Positions 1 to 11,294 are shown, counted from the first letter of the stretch. The stretch: 64,000 bases of DNA from Chlorella sorokiniana (GCA_025917655.1 CP084614.1:1302001-1366000); one strand, 5' to 3'. Notes: generated by a model from the sequence alone, not told the origin. A program made the numbers and translations.

Positions 1-42
1 CAAAAGCTTCTCGCCTTCCCACCCCTTCTTTGTCTCGTGCAG

Positions 43-162
43 GTGCTCAAAGACGTGCCGCTGTATGTGGTGACCGAGGAGAAGATTGGGCTGCTGGGCA
101 CGCGGGAGGAGGCCATCCGCCTGGCCGAGGACGTGGTGGCGGAGCTGCAGATTGCCACGTAG
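43..162 (+). CDS. Glucokinase-like protein, C-terminal exon only
   Basis: This is the last exon of a gene that begins outside the window. A CAG acceptor at 40-42 is followed by 39 codons and a TAG at 160-162. The peptide contains VPLYVVTEEKIGLLG and ends in an amphipathic helix. A hydrophobic strand, a short turn and a GLLG motif close to the C-terminus resemble the end of bacterial-type glucokinases, which phosphorylate glucose with ATP. No catalytic residues lie in this fragment, so the call rests on the tail alone. Another sugar kinase of the same fold is possible. Confidence 0.5.
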   Translation: MLKDVPLYVVTEEKIGLLGTREEAIRLAEDVVAELQIAT

Positions 163-684
163 GCCGCCGGCAGGCTGGTGCACGTGAAGCACAACCTAGC
201 CCAAGCACCCAAGCCTTCCTGCAAGCGTCTCAGCTAGCAGCCCACTGCTCAAGTTTTTGAACCCTGTTTCCTTCAGCCTGCTACCGGCCTCCCTAACGAA
301 TGGCAATGCCTGGCCAACAGAAGGCAGCTTGCCACCACATCAGCACCCTCAAACTTGTCAGTGCTTCCACTGTTCCTGCTCTCCTGCTACGCTTTTGGTT
401 TACAGTTTTGCAAAGAATTGATACACGCCTGCCTGAGAGGAGACGCGCTGCGTTTCAGGAAAATGCTTGTTGTGGCGGCCAAGGGTTGGAGTTTGAAGCA
501 GCTGCAGAAAGAGCGTTGGGGAGAGGTTTGTGGAGGGCAAACAAACAGTGTAGAGCAGCAAGAAACAAGGGCAGGAGCGTCAAAAGGGAAACAAGCAAAT
601 ACGACGAGGGCCTTCACAGGTTGGGCTGGCAAGGGGAGCAGGGCCGCCGTCAGGAGAGCAGCGGTGCCGCTAGCCCTGTCATCC
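163..684. other. Intergenic, between two convergent 3' ends
   Basis: No gene was recognised. The glucokinase-like and HPAT genes end facing each other here. A TGTAA on the minus strand at 400-404 fits HPAT polyadenylation. Confidence 0.6.
400..404 (-). terminator. TGTAA polyadenylation signal of the HPAT gene
   Basis: TTACA on the plus strand reads TGTAA on the minus strand, 281 bases past the HPAT stop. TGTAA is the standard chlorophyte poly(A) signal. Confidence 0.4.
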
Positions 685-3379
685 TTACGCCAGCCCCTCC
701 GCCTTTATGAGGTCAATGCCGGCGTTCATTGTGTCGATCATCAGCTTGATGATGTCATACAGGTCCCGCGTCACTGGCAGCCCGTCCTGCAGCTTCCAAC
801 CCTCCTTGAAGGGCGGCGGAGGCGGGATCTTGGGCACCTGCGCCAGGGAGGCAGGGGTTGCAGGACGCGAGGCTGGAGCGTCCAGTGAGCGCACTGTAGT
901 TGGCCGCAGCTGAGCTCGCAGGACCACCGGAGTGTCGGCCCTGCGTGTGCCCCGACTCGCCTTCTGCTCGTGCTCCGGCTCCGTGTAGTACCGCTTGTCA
1001 AACTCCCACTCCTTGGTGCCGTTGGGCATGTTGAACACGGCGCCCCAGGTGTAGTGCATCTGCAGGAAGGATGGAGGCAGCAGTGAACGCTGGCAAGGGG
1101 AGGCAGAACTGGCATGGCGGGCCTTGGGAGCTCGCAGCTCAGCGGCTGCTCCTGAAGCTGGCTGGGAGCAGGCTGGCCGACGCGTGGCCCCCTGCACAGC
1201 CTCCCGAGCTCACAAGGTGCGCCTTGCCCAGCTTGGCGTCCGCCGGCGGCTGGATCATGGTCACGCTTTCCGGCGGCTCCTGTGGGGGCAGGGCAGGCCT
1301 TCAGGGTCAGGGTCACATCGGGCAGCTCAGTACACAGCGCTGCCTGCGAGATTCATTTTGTCGCTGAACCGCACGCTGTTAGGCATCCATGCCCCCACCC
1401 CCCAAACACACACAAACACCCACGCACACCCACGCACACCCACACCCCACCACCCCAGCGCCCACATGCATGTCCAGGTCGATGTGCTCCAGCGCCGCCG
1501 CCACCGAGAAGGCGTACATCTCGCGCACCCAGTCCAGCGCCTTCTTCGCCTCCTCGTCGCCCTCTATCTGCGGGCGGGAGAGGGGGTCGCGGGATGGGCG
1601 CCGGGTGCAGCGGTCAGCACCAACATGCGCACCTCCACGCGCAGGAAGGACAGCTCTCAGTGCGCGGCCCGCTCGGGCGCCGCCCAGCCCTGCCTTGCAC
1701 CTGCTGCGTGATCTGCTCGTAGCGGGGCGTGACACGCATCCACTCGTCGACGCGCATGCAGGTGGGGGAGGGCCCCGTGGGGGATGTTCTCCAGCGGCCC
1801 CTCGCTCTCCGGGTACAGCTTGCGCATCACGCCCTGAAGGGGGCGGGGGACCAAAGCGCGGCGGCAAGAATGGGCTGCCACCACCAGGCAGGCACCGCTC
1901 CGTGGCGGCTCCAGGAACCGCACCCAGGGCCGCCACCAGCCCAACGAGTGTGCTGCTGCTGAGTCGCCCTGCACAGTGCCAGTTTAGCAGCCTGCCAGCA
2001 CGATATGCAAGACATCGACAGAATCCCCACCCCGTCGTCCGCCCCACCGTGATGGTTGGGTAGGTGGGCTGGATGTAGCCGTAAGGGAAGGCGACAGACT
2101 TGGCGCCGCTCTCGGCGGCGGGCATAAGGAAGGGCTTGACAAACACAAAGTCGGTCTCTATCATGTACAGCCAGGGCGCCTTGATGAGGGACGGGTCCGC
2201 CTTGGCTGCATCCAGGAACTGGCGGATGGCGTTGGGCCGGTCTGCCACCGGGTAGTCGCACCACGCGTCGCACTCTGCAGGGGAGACGGGCAGCCACGGC
2301 GCTGGTTGGTACCCACGAGAAGGGGGCGGCCACCTCTGGGCGACCAGCACTCTCAACGGCTTTCCCTGGCTTGCTGGCTTCCTGCCGAACCATCAGCCAC
2401 TCCTTTAGCCGCTCCTGCTGCCGCCGCCCACGCCGCACCTGGGTGCAGCGGCTTGGCCAGGAATGTGGGCACCCGGGTGGACAGCGCGTCGTGCGCGGTG
2501 CGGTGCAGGATGCGCGTGAACGCCACCATCTTCTCCCCTCCAGGCATCTTCTGGGCTAGCTTGAAGGTGCCGTACATGACCAGATTCTGGGGTGGCAAGG
2601 GGCGCGCGGGGCATGGTTGGCAACAGGGGGCAATGGGCACATCAGTGCACACGTTGAAGTGGTGGCAGCAGGATGGTGACCAAGGTGGTGGCAGCAGCTT
2701 CACATGTGCAGCACAGGGGCAGCTGCAGGTCTCATGCGCAACATACAAGCAGCGTAGAGGTGTTGGGCTAAAACCGGTGCACAGCAGCATGAGGACAGCG
2801 ATTGGTGAGCAAAACATACCAGGCAATAAAGAACTGACGCTCGGCGGCCACCCAACCGCCCACCTGATAATTTGTATAAGGTGAGCCGTTGCTCGTGTAA
2901 GCTACATGGACCGTGTCACCCGTGGTGGGCCAGCTGCCTTTGCCACCAGTTGCACTGCTTGTGGATGCGGCTCCACTGATGCCTTGCCCGCTCCCGCTGC
3001 CAACCGCTTGCTGCCCAGCCGTGGCATCGTTGCTCAGCTTGATTTCTCGCTGGCCATGGTGCCTGCTGGCGCCAATCTCAATGAACTGCAGCCATCCATG
3101 ACAACGACGTATGGAACAGCAGCCCCCTTCCCACAAGTCGCAGATGACTGCAGGCGACTGCAGGAAGCAGGCAGCGGGACGGCGCTGGCCAGGGCCCCAC
3201 GCAATGCCTGGTGTTTACACATGCTCTCTCACCGCATGTACAGTGCCCATGAACACAAATCCAAGACCCAGGCCAACCAGGAACCCCACAAACAGAAAGG
3301 TCAGCACGCGACCTCTGGTCACGGACTTGCCCCCGCGGCCCAGGGCCTGGAAACGGGGTGCGTCCGACTTACGGCCCAT
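685..3379 (-). CDS. HPAT: Hydroxyproline O-arabinosyltransferase-like (GT95)
   Basis: The enzyme adds arabinose to hydroxyproline of secreted proteins in the Golgi. Exon 1 (3379-3233, ATG at 3379) encodes a short cytosolic tail and one transmembrane helix of Gly, Phe and Leu, the type II Golgi topology. Exon 2 (3085-2864) ends with SNGSPYTNYQ. Exon 3 (2586-2439) has AFTRILH and VPTFLAKPLHP. Exon 4 (2274-2048) carries the family core YMIETDFVFVKPF, equivalent to MSEPDHIIVKP in plants, and AFPYGYIQPTYPTI. Later exons have RKLYPESEGP, EEAKKALDWVREMYAFSVA, HYTWG and WEFDKRYYTEP. The reading frame slips by one base near 1765-1781, between ENIP and the conserved MRVDEWMRVTPRYEQI. One of the C-rich introns (about 1385-1455) is rich in CACACCC. 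It shares a 295-base upstream region with the ferredoxin gene. Confidence 0.85.
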
Positions 3380-3674
3380 GTTCCAGGCGGAGCCTTCCGC
3401 CCTGCCGCAAGGGCCGGGTGACAGCAGCGGTGCAGCGCCCCGATCGGCCAACCGCAGCAGCCACACTGCCTTTCGGTGACGGCAGATGGTGCAGGGCAGA
3501 CAAACCACCCTACATGGAAACAAGCTATGCTAGCGCCTGCCATGTAGGACTGAAAAATGCCTTCGAGGCCTCGTCGCCCTCCTGAAGGGTTGATTTCATT
3601 CAATATCGACCGACACACATACCAATTGCTGTTCGATGAGCACTCACCTTGTTTAAAGCCCAACCTGCCCACAC
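3380..3674. promoter_or_regulatory. Divergent promoter region, HPAT and ferredoxin
   Basis: Start codons of opposite-strand genes lie 295 bases apart, so both promoters and 5' UTRs must fit here. No clear TATA box was seen. Confidence 0.5.
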
Positions 3675-5184
3675 ATGGCACTTCGTGCCCTGTCACGAGC
3701 GCTTGCGCAGCAGCAACAGCGCCTATTGCCACTATGTTATCAGTTGATACCAGGAGCAGTTGAGCAAAGCTCAGCTACAGGACTTGCAGCAGCGGCGGTC
3801 GGCCAAACAGTGTCGCAACACAGGCTCCCCCTCGCCTGGCGGACATTTTCAGCGGCAGCCAGCGACTCGCTGGAGACGTGAGTGCACCGCATTTCTGTCT
3901 TCACGCCAGGGTTTGGAGGGACTGGCGCCGCCATCGCCGCTACTGCTGCTGCCGCTGCCGCTCCAGGTTGATGTCGTTTCCATGCAAAAATCAAGCTCAC
4001 CTGCGCTTGGAGGTTGTTGTTGTGGCAATGCAGCATTAGCGTCACGTTCAAGGATGAGAAGGACGGCAGCGAGAAGACGGTCCAAGTGCCGCTTGGGCAG
4101 TCGCTGCTGGAGGCGGCCCACGAGAACGAGATTGAGCTGGAGGGTGCATGCGAGGGCTCGCTGGCCTGCTCCACCTGCCACGTCATCGTGGAGGACCAGG
4201 TATGCATGGCTGGAGGCAGGCCTGGCTGCACGTCTGTCGTGTGCGCCGCGCAGCACGGGGACGCAGCAAGGGCAGCGAAAGTTCGCCTGCGCACAGGCTG
4301 GCACCAGCTGAACCTGCTGCACCTGTGACCGGTGCTTGGGTCTGTCCCGCGCTGCGCAGGAATACTACGACAAGCTTCCAGAGCCTGATGACGACGAGAA
4401 CGACATGCTTGACCTGGCCTTTGGGCTGACAGACACGTGAGCGGGTCGGGCGCTGCCTGGACTGTCGCTGCATCGTCTGATCGAGTCCGTTTGCTCTTCA
4501 CTCGAACAGTGTGCACCTGCTCAACTGTTCATTCAAACAAACACTCTTTACTTCCTATTAATGTGCACGCTCATGCTGTCCCGACTACCAGCCGTGGCTG
4601 CACCCTCGCCTTTGCCGTCCTGTTTGGATCCTCCTGCAGATCCCGGCTGGGTTGTCAGGTCAAATGCCAGCGCTACATGGATGGCATTGTGCTGCGCATT
4701 CCATCAGCCAGCGCTGACAATCGGCTGGCCTAGCTAGGCAGACACAAGGCATGAGGCAGCGCTGCAGCTAGCGTAGTTGAGGCTAGCAGCCTGCCAAGCG
4801 CAGCAGGCCTGCACATTTGACCTAGCAACCCAGCATGGGACCCGCAGCTCACACCTTCGCAGCTCAGGCTGCCTGTGACAATTTTCCCGAATTTTCCTAC
4901 TTTGTGCTCCATGACACACACGCCTTGCACCTTTCAAGTTATATGTCGTCACACCACGTTTTCTGCTGCTGGATATCCCCCTCGGCTCTGTTGGTCTTCC
5001 TGACTGGCGCTTCCAGCATCCGCTTCAATGGCTGCTCCCCTTTGCACCCCGCATGGAATTCGCCTGCAGGTCGCGGCTGGGGTGCCAGATCAAGGCCAGC
5101 AAGGACCTGGAGGGGCTGGCGGTGCGCATCCCCAGCGCCACCCGCAACATGGCAGTGGACGGCTACCGGCCCAAGCCCCACTGA
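3675..5184 (+). CDS. MFDX: Mitochondrial adrenodoxin-type [2Fe-2S] ferredoxin
   Basis: The protein passes electrons in the mitochondrial matrix, mainly for Fe-S cluster assembly. Exon 1 (3675-3877) is an Arg, Ala, Gln and Ser-rich presequence. Exon 2 (4034-4199) has [19 protein letters not shown] and three cluster ligands in [11 protein letters not shown]. Exon 3 (4360-4436) has [20 protein letters not shown], the acidic partner-binding helix. The preferred last exon (5070-5184) begins TSRLGCQI, giving the fourth ligand Cys, and ends in [14 protein letters not shown], the canonical family tail. All junctions keep phase and the product is about 187 residues, normal for a precursor. A second version of the last exon lies inside the final intron and is listed separately. 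Confidence 0.92.
4640..4733 (+). other. Alternative or relic last exon of the ferredoxin gene
   Basis: After a CTCCTGCAG acceptor, this segment has the same phase as the exon at 5070 and encodes [21 protein letters not shown] followed by [10 protein letters not shown] and TAG. It lines up along its length with the canonical exon, which reads [20 protein letters not shown]. It keeps the fourth cluster cysteine, adds another Cys and lacks the conserved VDGY-PKPH tail. It could be an alternative terminal exon or a decaying tandem copy. Confidence 0.75.
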
Positions 5185-5361
5185 ACGGCGTGCTCCATGC
5201 CCGCTGTACCCCTCCCTGCTCCCCTCTCCTGCTGCGCTCTCCCCTGTTCTGGACCTCCCATTATATGACCTCCTGTTACTTCAGCGGTTGACAAACCACA
5301 TGCAAAGTCACTTTGAGGCAGGGGCGTCATTGCCGTTGAGGCAGCCCGGCCGGGTGGCAGC

Positions 5362-7635
5362 TCAAGCCCTGTCCAGCGCTTCTGCCAATCCCGGCAGCCC
5401 TGACAGCAGCTTGGCCCACTGATCCTCCGGCAAGCTGATGCCCTTCTGTCCAGGCAACTGCTGGCCATCCTGCAGGGAAGCAGCATGCAGAAGTGATGGG
5501 CGGCGCCGTGCCATGGCTCTTGGCAATGAGCGGGTGGTTAGGTTCCCAAGCAGCGCAGCTCACCTTCTCGTAATATTCTCGGATGTTCACCATGTAGCGG
5601 CCCTTGAAGCAGCTGACGCTGGCCTTGCGCCTGCGAAACAGTGCGATGCAGATCAACGTACCATGGCACAGGTGTGGACCAGCCTCAGCGGGAAGGCATT
5701 ACGCCACTGCCCGAGACATACTTGTTGGACAGGGAAACTTCATAGTCTGTGCGGTGCTCTCTGAGGGCGGCATCCAGCTCTGCCGCATGCTGGCTGCATT
5801 GCAAAGGCGCAGCAAACAGATGGCGTGCGAAGCGTTATGGGCACAGAATGCTGGTGCGTTTCCATTGCATGGGGTGCCCCAGCGCTTCAGCGCAGATCAC
5901 TCACTTGAGTTTCGCAAACTGGTCTTTCGGCAGGCTGATGCCCTTCTTGCCCGGCAGCTTCTGGCCATCCTGCAGTTGAGAAGGAGGTTGATAGAAAGGA
6001 GGGTGGGCTGCAACACGCCATGCAACAGCCGTAGCACCACGGCAAGGAGCAGCTGCTTGTGGCCAAGCCAGGGGTGTGGGACCACCCACCCACCCGCTCA
6101 TAATACTCCCGGATGTTGCAGTAAACGGTGCCCTTGAACTGGCTCACGTCCGCCCGACGCTGGCCACTCAGCTCCACGGCGGCACCTGCCCCCCAGCCCC
6201 GACGGCCCCGCCGCTGCTGCCGCTGCCGGCGCCGGCGTGGGCGCGACTGCCGCGGTGGATGCCTTTGTGCTGCCGCTGGCACCCCCTTGGCATGCAGCTG
6301 CTGCGAGATTTGGGGTGCGGCGGTGCACAGCTTGGCCCATTCGTCTGCAGACAGGGCAATGCCCTTCTTGCCAGGCTGCATGGAGCAGGTGGCGTGTGCA
6401 GCAAATTAGCAGACATGAGCGAGGAAGTTGGAGGACGGCCAGGCAGGTTGTCGGCTGGCAGCACTGCAGGGCACATGCGTCTGCCTGCCCCACAAGCCCC
6501 TGCCCCCCCCCGGCATTCACAACCCCCAACCCGCCCACCAGCAGCTCCCCATCCTTGGAATAGTACTCACGGAGGTCCACGCTGTGCCGCCCTGCAGCAA
6601 CGGCGCAGCAAGAACAGCGGGGGGAGATAAGCGGCCGCCTCGGCGCAGCGAGCCGCGGCACTGCGGCCTCCCCCGGCCCCAGCCCCTGATGCCGCCACAG
6701 CCAGGAGTCCTGCAGTAAGCTGTGTGGCTTCCTTTCCCAGCCAACCGGCATGATGGTGTAGCCACTGCGCTGGCCGCGTGCAGCGCCTGTACCACCCACC
6801 CCTGTAGGCGCTGATGGTGGCCCGCTTGGAGCCCCCAGGTCTGCAGCAAAGTCCACGTCTTCCGCCTGCAGCGCGGCGCTGATGGCGCCCAGCTGAGCCG
6901 CCAGCGCATCCCACGCTGCCGCCTGCAGCGCCACGCCCTTGCGGCCAGGCTGCGCCAGCAAGGAGGAGGCGGGGCCGGGCGACACAGCTGTCAGCAGCAG
7001 CAACGGGCATGCGCAGCGCAGCAGCAGCAAAGGCGCAGGCCAGCGGCGCAGCAGCTGCGCGCGCCTGAAGGCTGCCCTCCTTCTCATAAAACTCTCGCAC
7101 GTCCACCATCGTCCTGCCGCCGTACTGCCGCACGCTGGCGAAGCGCTCCGGCGCCAGCTGCACCGCAAAGTCGCCGGCGGGCGGCGTGGGCGCCGCGCCG
7201 CCTCCAGCCGCCTTCTGCTTCTTGGCCGGCGGCGGGGCGCTGGCCGCCTCCGCCTCAAAGTCGCTGTCTGCGTCATCATCCAGGTCCTGCTGCTCAGTCA
7301 AAAAAGCGTCAATCTCCTCCTGCATGGGCAAGGAGGCAGGGGGACCAAACAATGATGGCCCAGCAGAGCGGAGGTGGCACAAGGAGGTTCACCGGGGAAC
7401 CCAAACAACAAGCGGAGGGACCGCCTGTGCCTGCGCGCCGCCGCTGGCGATGCCGCCAATGACGCAGTCAGCCTGTGCCAGTTCCCACCTTGATGAGCGG
7501 CTTGAACTGGCTGAGGCTCACGTCCAGCTCCTGCTCCAGGCGATGCGTGATGCTGCGTTGTGTTTCCGTCTCAAAGTCAACATTGCGCAGAAGCTGCCGC
7601 AACTGCTGCTTCACAATGCGCTCGTTCACTGCCAT
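5362..7635 (-). CDS. DEK_C plus four tandem PC4 domains, transcription coactivator-like
   Basis: PC4 (Sub1/KELP) domains bind single-stranded or melted DNA and assist RNA polymerase II. Exon 1 (7635-7489) is a DEK_C domain: NERIVKQQLRQLLRNVDFET through DVSLSQFKPLIK. Exon 2 (7319-7065) has an acidic DDDADSDFEAE stretch, a PAKKQK nuclear-signal-like patch and the first PC4 half, GRTMVDVREFYEKEG. Each repeat has the signature VdiREYYeKDG then PGkKGIsL: repeat 1 PGRKGVAL, repeat 2 SVDLREYYSKDGELL/PGKKGIAL, repeat 3 CNIREYYER/DGQKLPGKKGISL, repeat 4 MVNIREYYEK/DGQQLPGQKGISL. Every repeat is split by an intron at the same point, after the REYY strand. The intron at 7064-6950 begins with GC. Plant KELP has one DEK_C and one PC4 domain, so four PC4 copies is unusual. 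Confidence 0.85.
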
Positions 7636-8260
7636 GGCTGGTGTTTCAGGCGGCGACGGCGGCGGCAACAGGCCAAGCACAGGGCAGCTCCGGCCGCCTA
7701 CAGAAGCGTGTGAATTGCTGAACTGCGCTACCAGCGTGTCCCACAGCAGCTATCAACGGCGCAACTCAAAGGATCGAAATCGACCGTCCCCAGAAGCGAG
7801 CCAACCGCATCTGCACATGTGTGGCTCATTTGGCGATCAGAACTGCCGAGATTGCAGGCGCGGGAGCGGCTCAGCAGCCGACAACCCTGCCTCGCTGGTG
7901 CCAGCAGTTTCGGGAGCCCCGTCCTGTTCGTGCTGCGCTTATCACAATTGCGTTCATGTTTGTCGATTGAACATTGGATTGTCATCTCCCAGTGGGCCGG
8001 TGCGAGTTCCTGGAGCGCAGAGGATTGCAACCTTGCCCGCGTGCTCAAGGTGGAAGCCCCGCTCCATGCACCTCTTATTTTGTTTTGCAAGCCTTTGACA
8101 ATGCAATGCGCACGCTGGCTTTTTGTCTGTGTGGCTTACGCCCTCGTGCCCACAGTCGGCGGTGGTCGCCGCCGCCGCTGGGGCATCCGCGCGTCGCCAT
8201 TGTTCCCTGGTGTTGCCATCGTCGCTGGCGCTTTGCCATGAATACAGGGTCGCAGCAGGA
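7636..8260. promoter_or_regulatory. Divergent promoter region, PC4 protein and FPG
   Basis: These 625 bases separate two start codons on opposite strands. No RNA gene or conserved peptide was seen. Confidence 0.45.
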
Positions 8261-10767
8261 ATGCCGGAGCTGCCAGAGGTGGAGGGCGCCCGCCGCCTGG
8301 TGGAGCGCGCCGCTGTGGGCAAGAGGGTGGTGGAAGCGATTGTGGCAGACGACACAAGTGAGTGCGGCTGGCAGCGGCATCCAGACACTGATGGCAGGAA
8401 CTGGACAGGGAGCGGGGCGGTGCGGCGGCCCCTTGGCCCTGGAACGCCCGTGGGGCTGCCCGCCTCACCTTTTGAGCCCACCCTGCAGAAGTCATCTGTG
8501 ACGTCGAGCCCAAGGCGCTGGAACAGGCGCTGGCCGGGCGAACGCTGCTGGCGGCCAAGCGGCGCGGCAAGCAGGTGGGAGGTGACTGAGCAGGCGAAAT
8601 GCTGGCCATGCTAGCTTGCGCTTGGAGCCATGCTGGTGGGCTGACCCATGGGCCCTCTTCCTCCCGCAGATGTGGTGGGTCTTCGACGCGGGGCCCAGCC
8701 TGCTGGTGCACTTTGGCATGACGGGGGGCATGGTGGTGCAGGGCGTGGGCGCCGCCCACTACAAGTCCTTTGCCCTGGACGACTCCTCCTGGCCGCCGCG
8801 CTTTGTCAAGTTCGAGCTGCGCTTCGACGACGGCACGCGCCTCGCTTTCTGCGACGCACGCCGCTTTGCCAAGGTGCGCCAGGCGCTGGGCTGGGCATGT
8901 GCTTGCGGGAGGCAGGCTTTGGCAGGGTAATACGCACCAGGCAGCCGCACTTGCCGCGCATGCCTCACGTTGTCGGGTGTCCACAGCTCTTCCCTGGGTC
9001 CTTGCCCCTCTGCACCGTAACCTGCCCGCAACTTTCTCTTGAAAACCCTCCCCCTCCCTCCCCACACCCCCGGCCCTGCAGGTGAGGTTCCTGGAGCAGC
9101 CGGAACAGGTTCCCCCATCAGCGAGCTGGGCTGGGATCCTGTGCTGGACATGCCGCCGCTGAGCGACTTTGCGGCGGCGCTGGGCAAGCAGAGGCGCGCC
9201 ATCAAGGCCCTGCTGTTGGACCAGGTGGGGGCCAGGCGCCCGCTGGGCTGCGCCGCCAGCCCGAGACCTGGGTGGCATGCCTGCACAAAGGGGTAATGTG
9301 CCCAGCAGCGGTTTACTTCAGGTTTGTAAAATCTATCTAATCGAGGCCGGGTTGTGCCAAGCGGCAGCCTCCTGCAAGCCAGCCCCTGCCGCAACGCAAT
9401 GCAAAGCACGCCACTGCGACCCACTGCCGCCGCGCAGAGCTTCAGCGCTGGTGTCGGCAACTGGGTGGCGGATGAGGTGCTGTACCAGGCGAGGGTGCAC
9501 CCCGAGCAGCCTGCACACACCATCCCCGAGGACAAGGTGGGTGCGGTGTAATTGTGGGGTGGGGTGTGGGTGTGGGTCAGGTGTTGTGGGTGTGGGTGGT
9601 GGAGGGTTGGGGGGTGGGGGGGGGGGGGGGGGGGGCACCCCTACGTGGGGGGTTGATGGCAGATGGCTCCTGGCTTCTAGCTGGCCGGTGCTGCTGCCGA
9701 TGCAAACGTCCCTCGTGCTGCAAGCACATGACCAGCTGTGGCCATCAACGGTGTATCACGAGCTATACAACCCAGGCTCTCCGCCCCTGCCCGCATGCGT
9801 GTGCAGGTGGCCGCTCTGCACGCCGCCATTGAGGGGGTGTGCCGCCTGGCGTGCGAGGTGGAGGCGGACTCCGACCGCTTCCCAGACGACTGGCTCTTCC
9901 ACTACAGGTGGCCGCTGCCGCCCCCACCCCCACCCCCAACTCCACGGCCCAGCTGCCACCTCCCAACCCAGCCATGCCCTTGCAGCGCAGTGCTGCTTGC
10001 GCCTCGCTGGCTGCTGCCCGACGCGCTGCCACCCGCCTCGCTGCCTGCTGCGTGCGTCCCGTTGGCTGTCGCAGGTGGGGCAAGGGGAGCGGCTCTGCAG
10101 CCAAGGTGTCGGGCGCGCCATCGACTTCATCACCGTGGGCGGCCGCACCAGCGCCTATGTGCCCACGCTGCAGAAGCTGGATAAGGCGGCGGTCGCAGCT
10201 GCAGCAGCGGCAAAGGCTGCTGGCGGCAAGGCGGGCGGCAAGCGCGGCAAGAAGGCGGCGGTCGCGCCCCAGAATGAGGGAGCGGCAGCAGAGGCGGCAG
10301 TGGCGGAGGTTACGGCAGTCACTGGGGTGGCGGCAGGCAAGGAGGACACCGCTGTGGTGGCAGCCGTGGTTGTTGCCAAGCGCAGAGGCCGGCCGAAACA
10401 GTCGGCTGCGGCAGCCAGCCAGGCAGTTAAACCTGCTGCTGCGGCCAAGGACAGCGACGATGTCGGCGATGCAAAGCTGGCGCCAAAGCCAGCAGCACGC
10501 AGGGGAGGCGGGAGGAAGGCAGCCAGCAATGCGGTGGCACCGACAGAAGCAACAGAGGTGTCGGCAGCAGCAGATGTAGCAGCAGCGGGCCGCGGAACTA
10601 AAAGTTTTCGCAGCAACAAGAAGCAGCCAACAGCCGCGCCAGAGGTTGAGGAGGCAGCTACTGCCAGTCGTGGCCGCAAGCGCAAGGCGCTCACGGCTCC
10701 GCCCGTTCAGCCTGCTGAGGGTGCAGTGACGGCGCGGGGGCCAGCACGTCGCAGGCGCACTAAGTGA
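8261..10767 (+). CDS. FPG1: Formamidopyrimidine-DNA glycosylase (plant-type FPG)
   Basis: Base-excision repair enzyme that removes oxidised purines and nicks the abasic site. Exon 1 (8261-8357) begins MPELPEVEGARR, with the catalytic Pro2 and Glu3. Exon 2 (8489-8574) contains AKRRGKQ. Exon 3 (8670-8873) has LLVHFGMTGGM and DARRFAK. Exon 4 (from about 9082) has ISELGWDPVLD and ALLLDQ. Exon 5 has GVGNWVADEVLYQARVHPEQ, the helix-two-turn-helix. The last exon has FITVGGRTSAYVPTLQKLDK, which replaces the bacterial zinc finger as in plant FPGs. A long Ala/Lys-rich tail of about 200 residues follows with an AT-hook, KRRGRPKQS. Exon 4 changes frame at a run of five C (9112-9116). The last exon is in frame only from the acceptor ending at 10100; the one ending at 10073 gives WGKGSG in another frame. 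Confidence 0.9.
9598..9636 (+). repeat. Poly-G tract in an FPG intron
   Basis: A GT/GGGT-rich stretch leads into an unbroken G run of more than 15 bases. It could form a G-quadruplex on the sense strand and is also a likely assembly weak point. Confidence 0.7.
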
Positions 10768-11294
10768 CATGATTCCAACTGCTGAGGACTACACCTCTGA
10801 ATGCACAATCTTGCTGGCGGCCAGTGTCACAGGAGTTTTTGCATAACATGAGCAAAGCTCCCCTGCCTAGTGAGGGGACCCTGCCAGTGGCTCTCGGGTT
10901 TGCACTGCAGCTCAGCAAACGGACGAGCTGGACTGGTTGGTTCAAAGTTGGTTCTTCATCTGAACTTCCTCACAGTGTAGATCCATCATCATAAAGCACA
11001 GAGCGGTCAGCCTACTCCGCTCCAGTCCGCTGTCATAGGGAAGCGGCGGCAGCGAAGCAGGCAGTACACTTTGGAAACAGTACCAGGCGATTGTGCGTAC
11101 GGCGGGGATCTCTCACTGAGCTTTTTTGCAAGGAACACATCGCCTGTCGGGAATACAAATCCGGGCCCACCCAGGCAGCCGGCAGCCCTCGCTGTTAACA
11201 ACCCTGCGGGACGGGAAATCGGGCAGCCGGTGCCCTTGCCTCAGAAGCGAGGTATCGACCGCGTCAGTGGCTGATCAGAGCTTCCAGCGGGCCC
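10768..11294. other. Intergenic, no gene seen
   Basis: 3' flank of FPG and 5' flank of the small XYPPX gene. Nothing coding-like or repeated was recognised. Confidence 0.5.

Noticed and set aside
1385-1455. CACACCC-rich tract as a possible telomere or CRISPR-like repeat
   Set aside because: It is an irregular C/A-rich stretch inside an HPAT intron. Units are not evenly spaced and do not match plant or algal telomere repeats.
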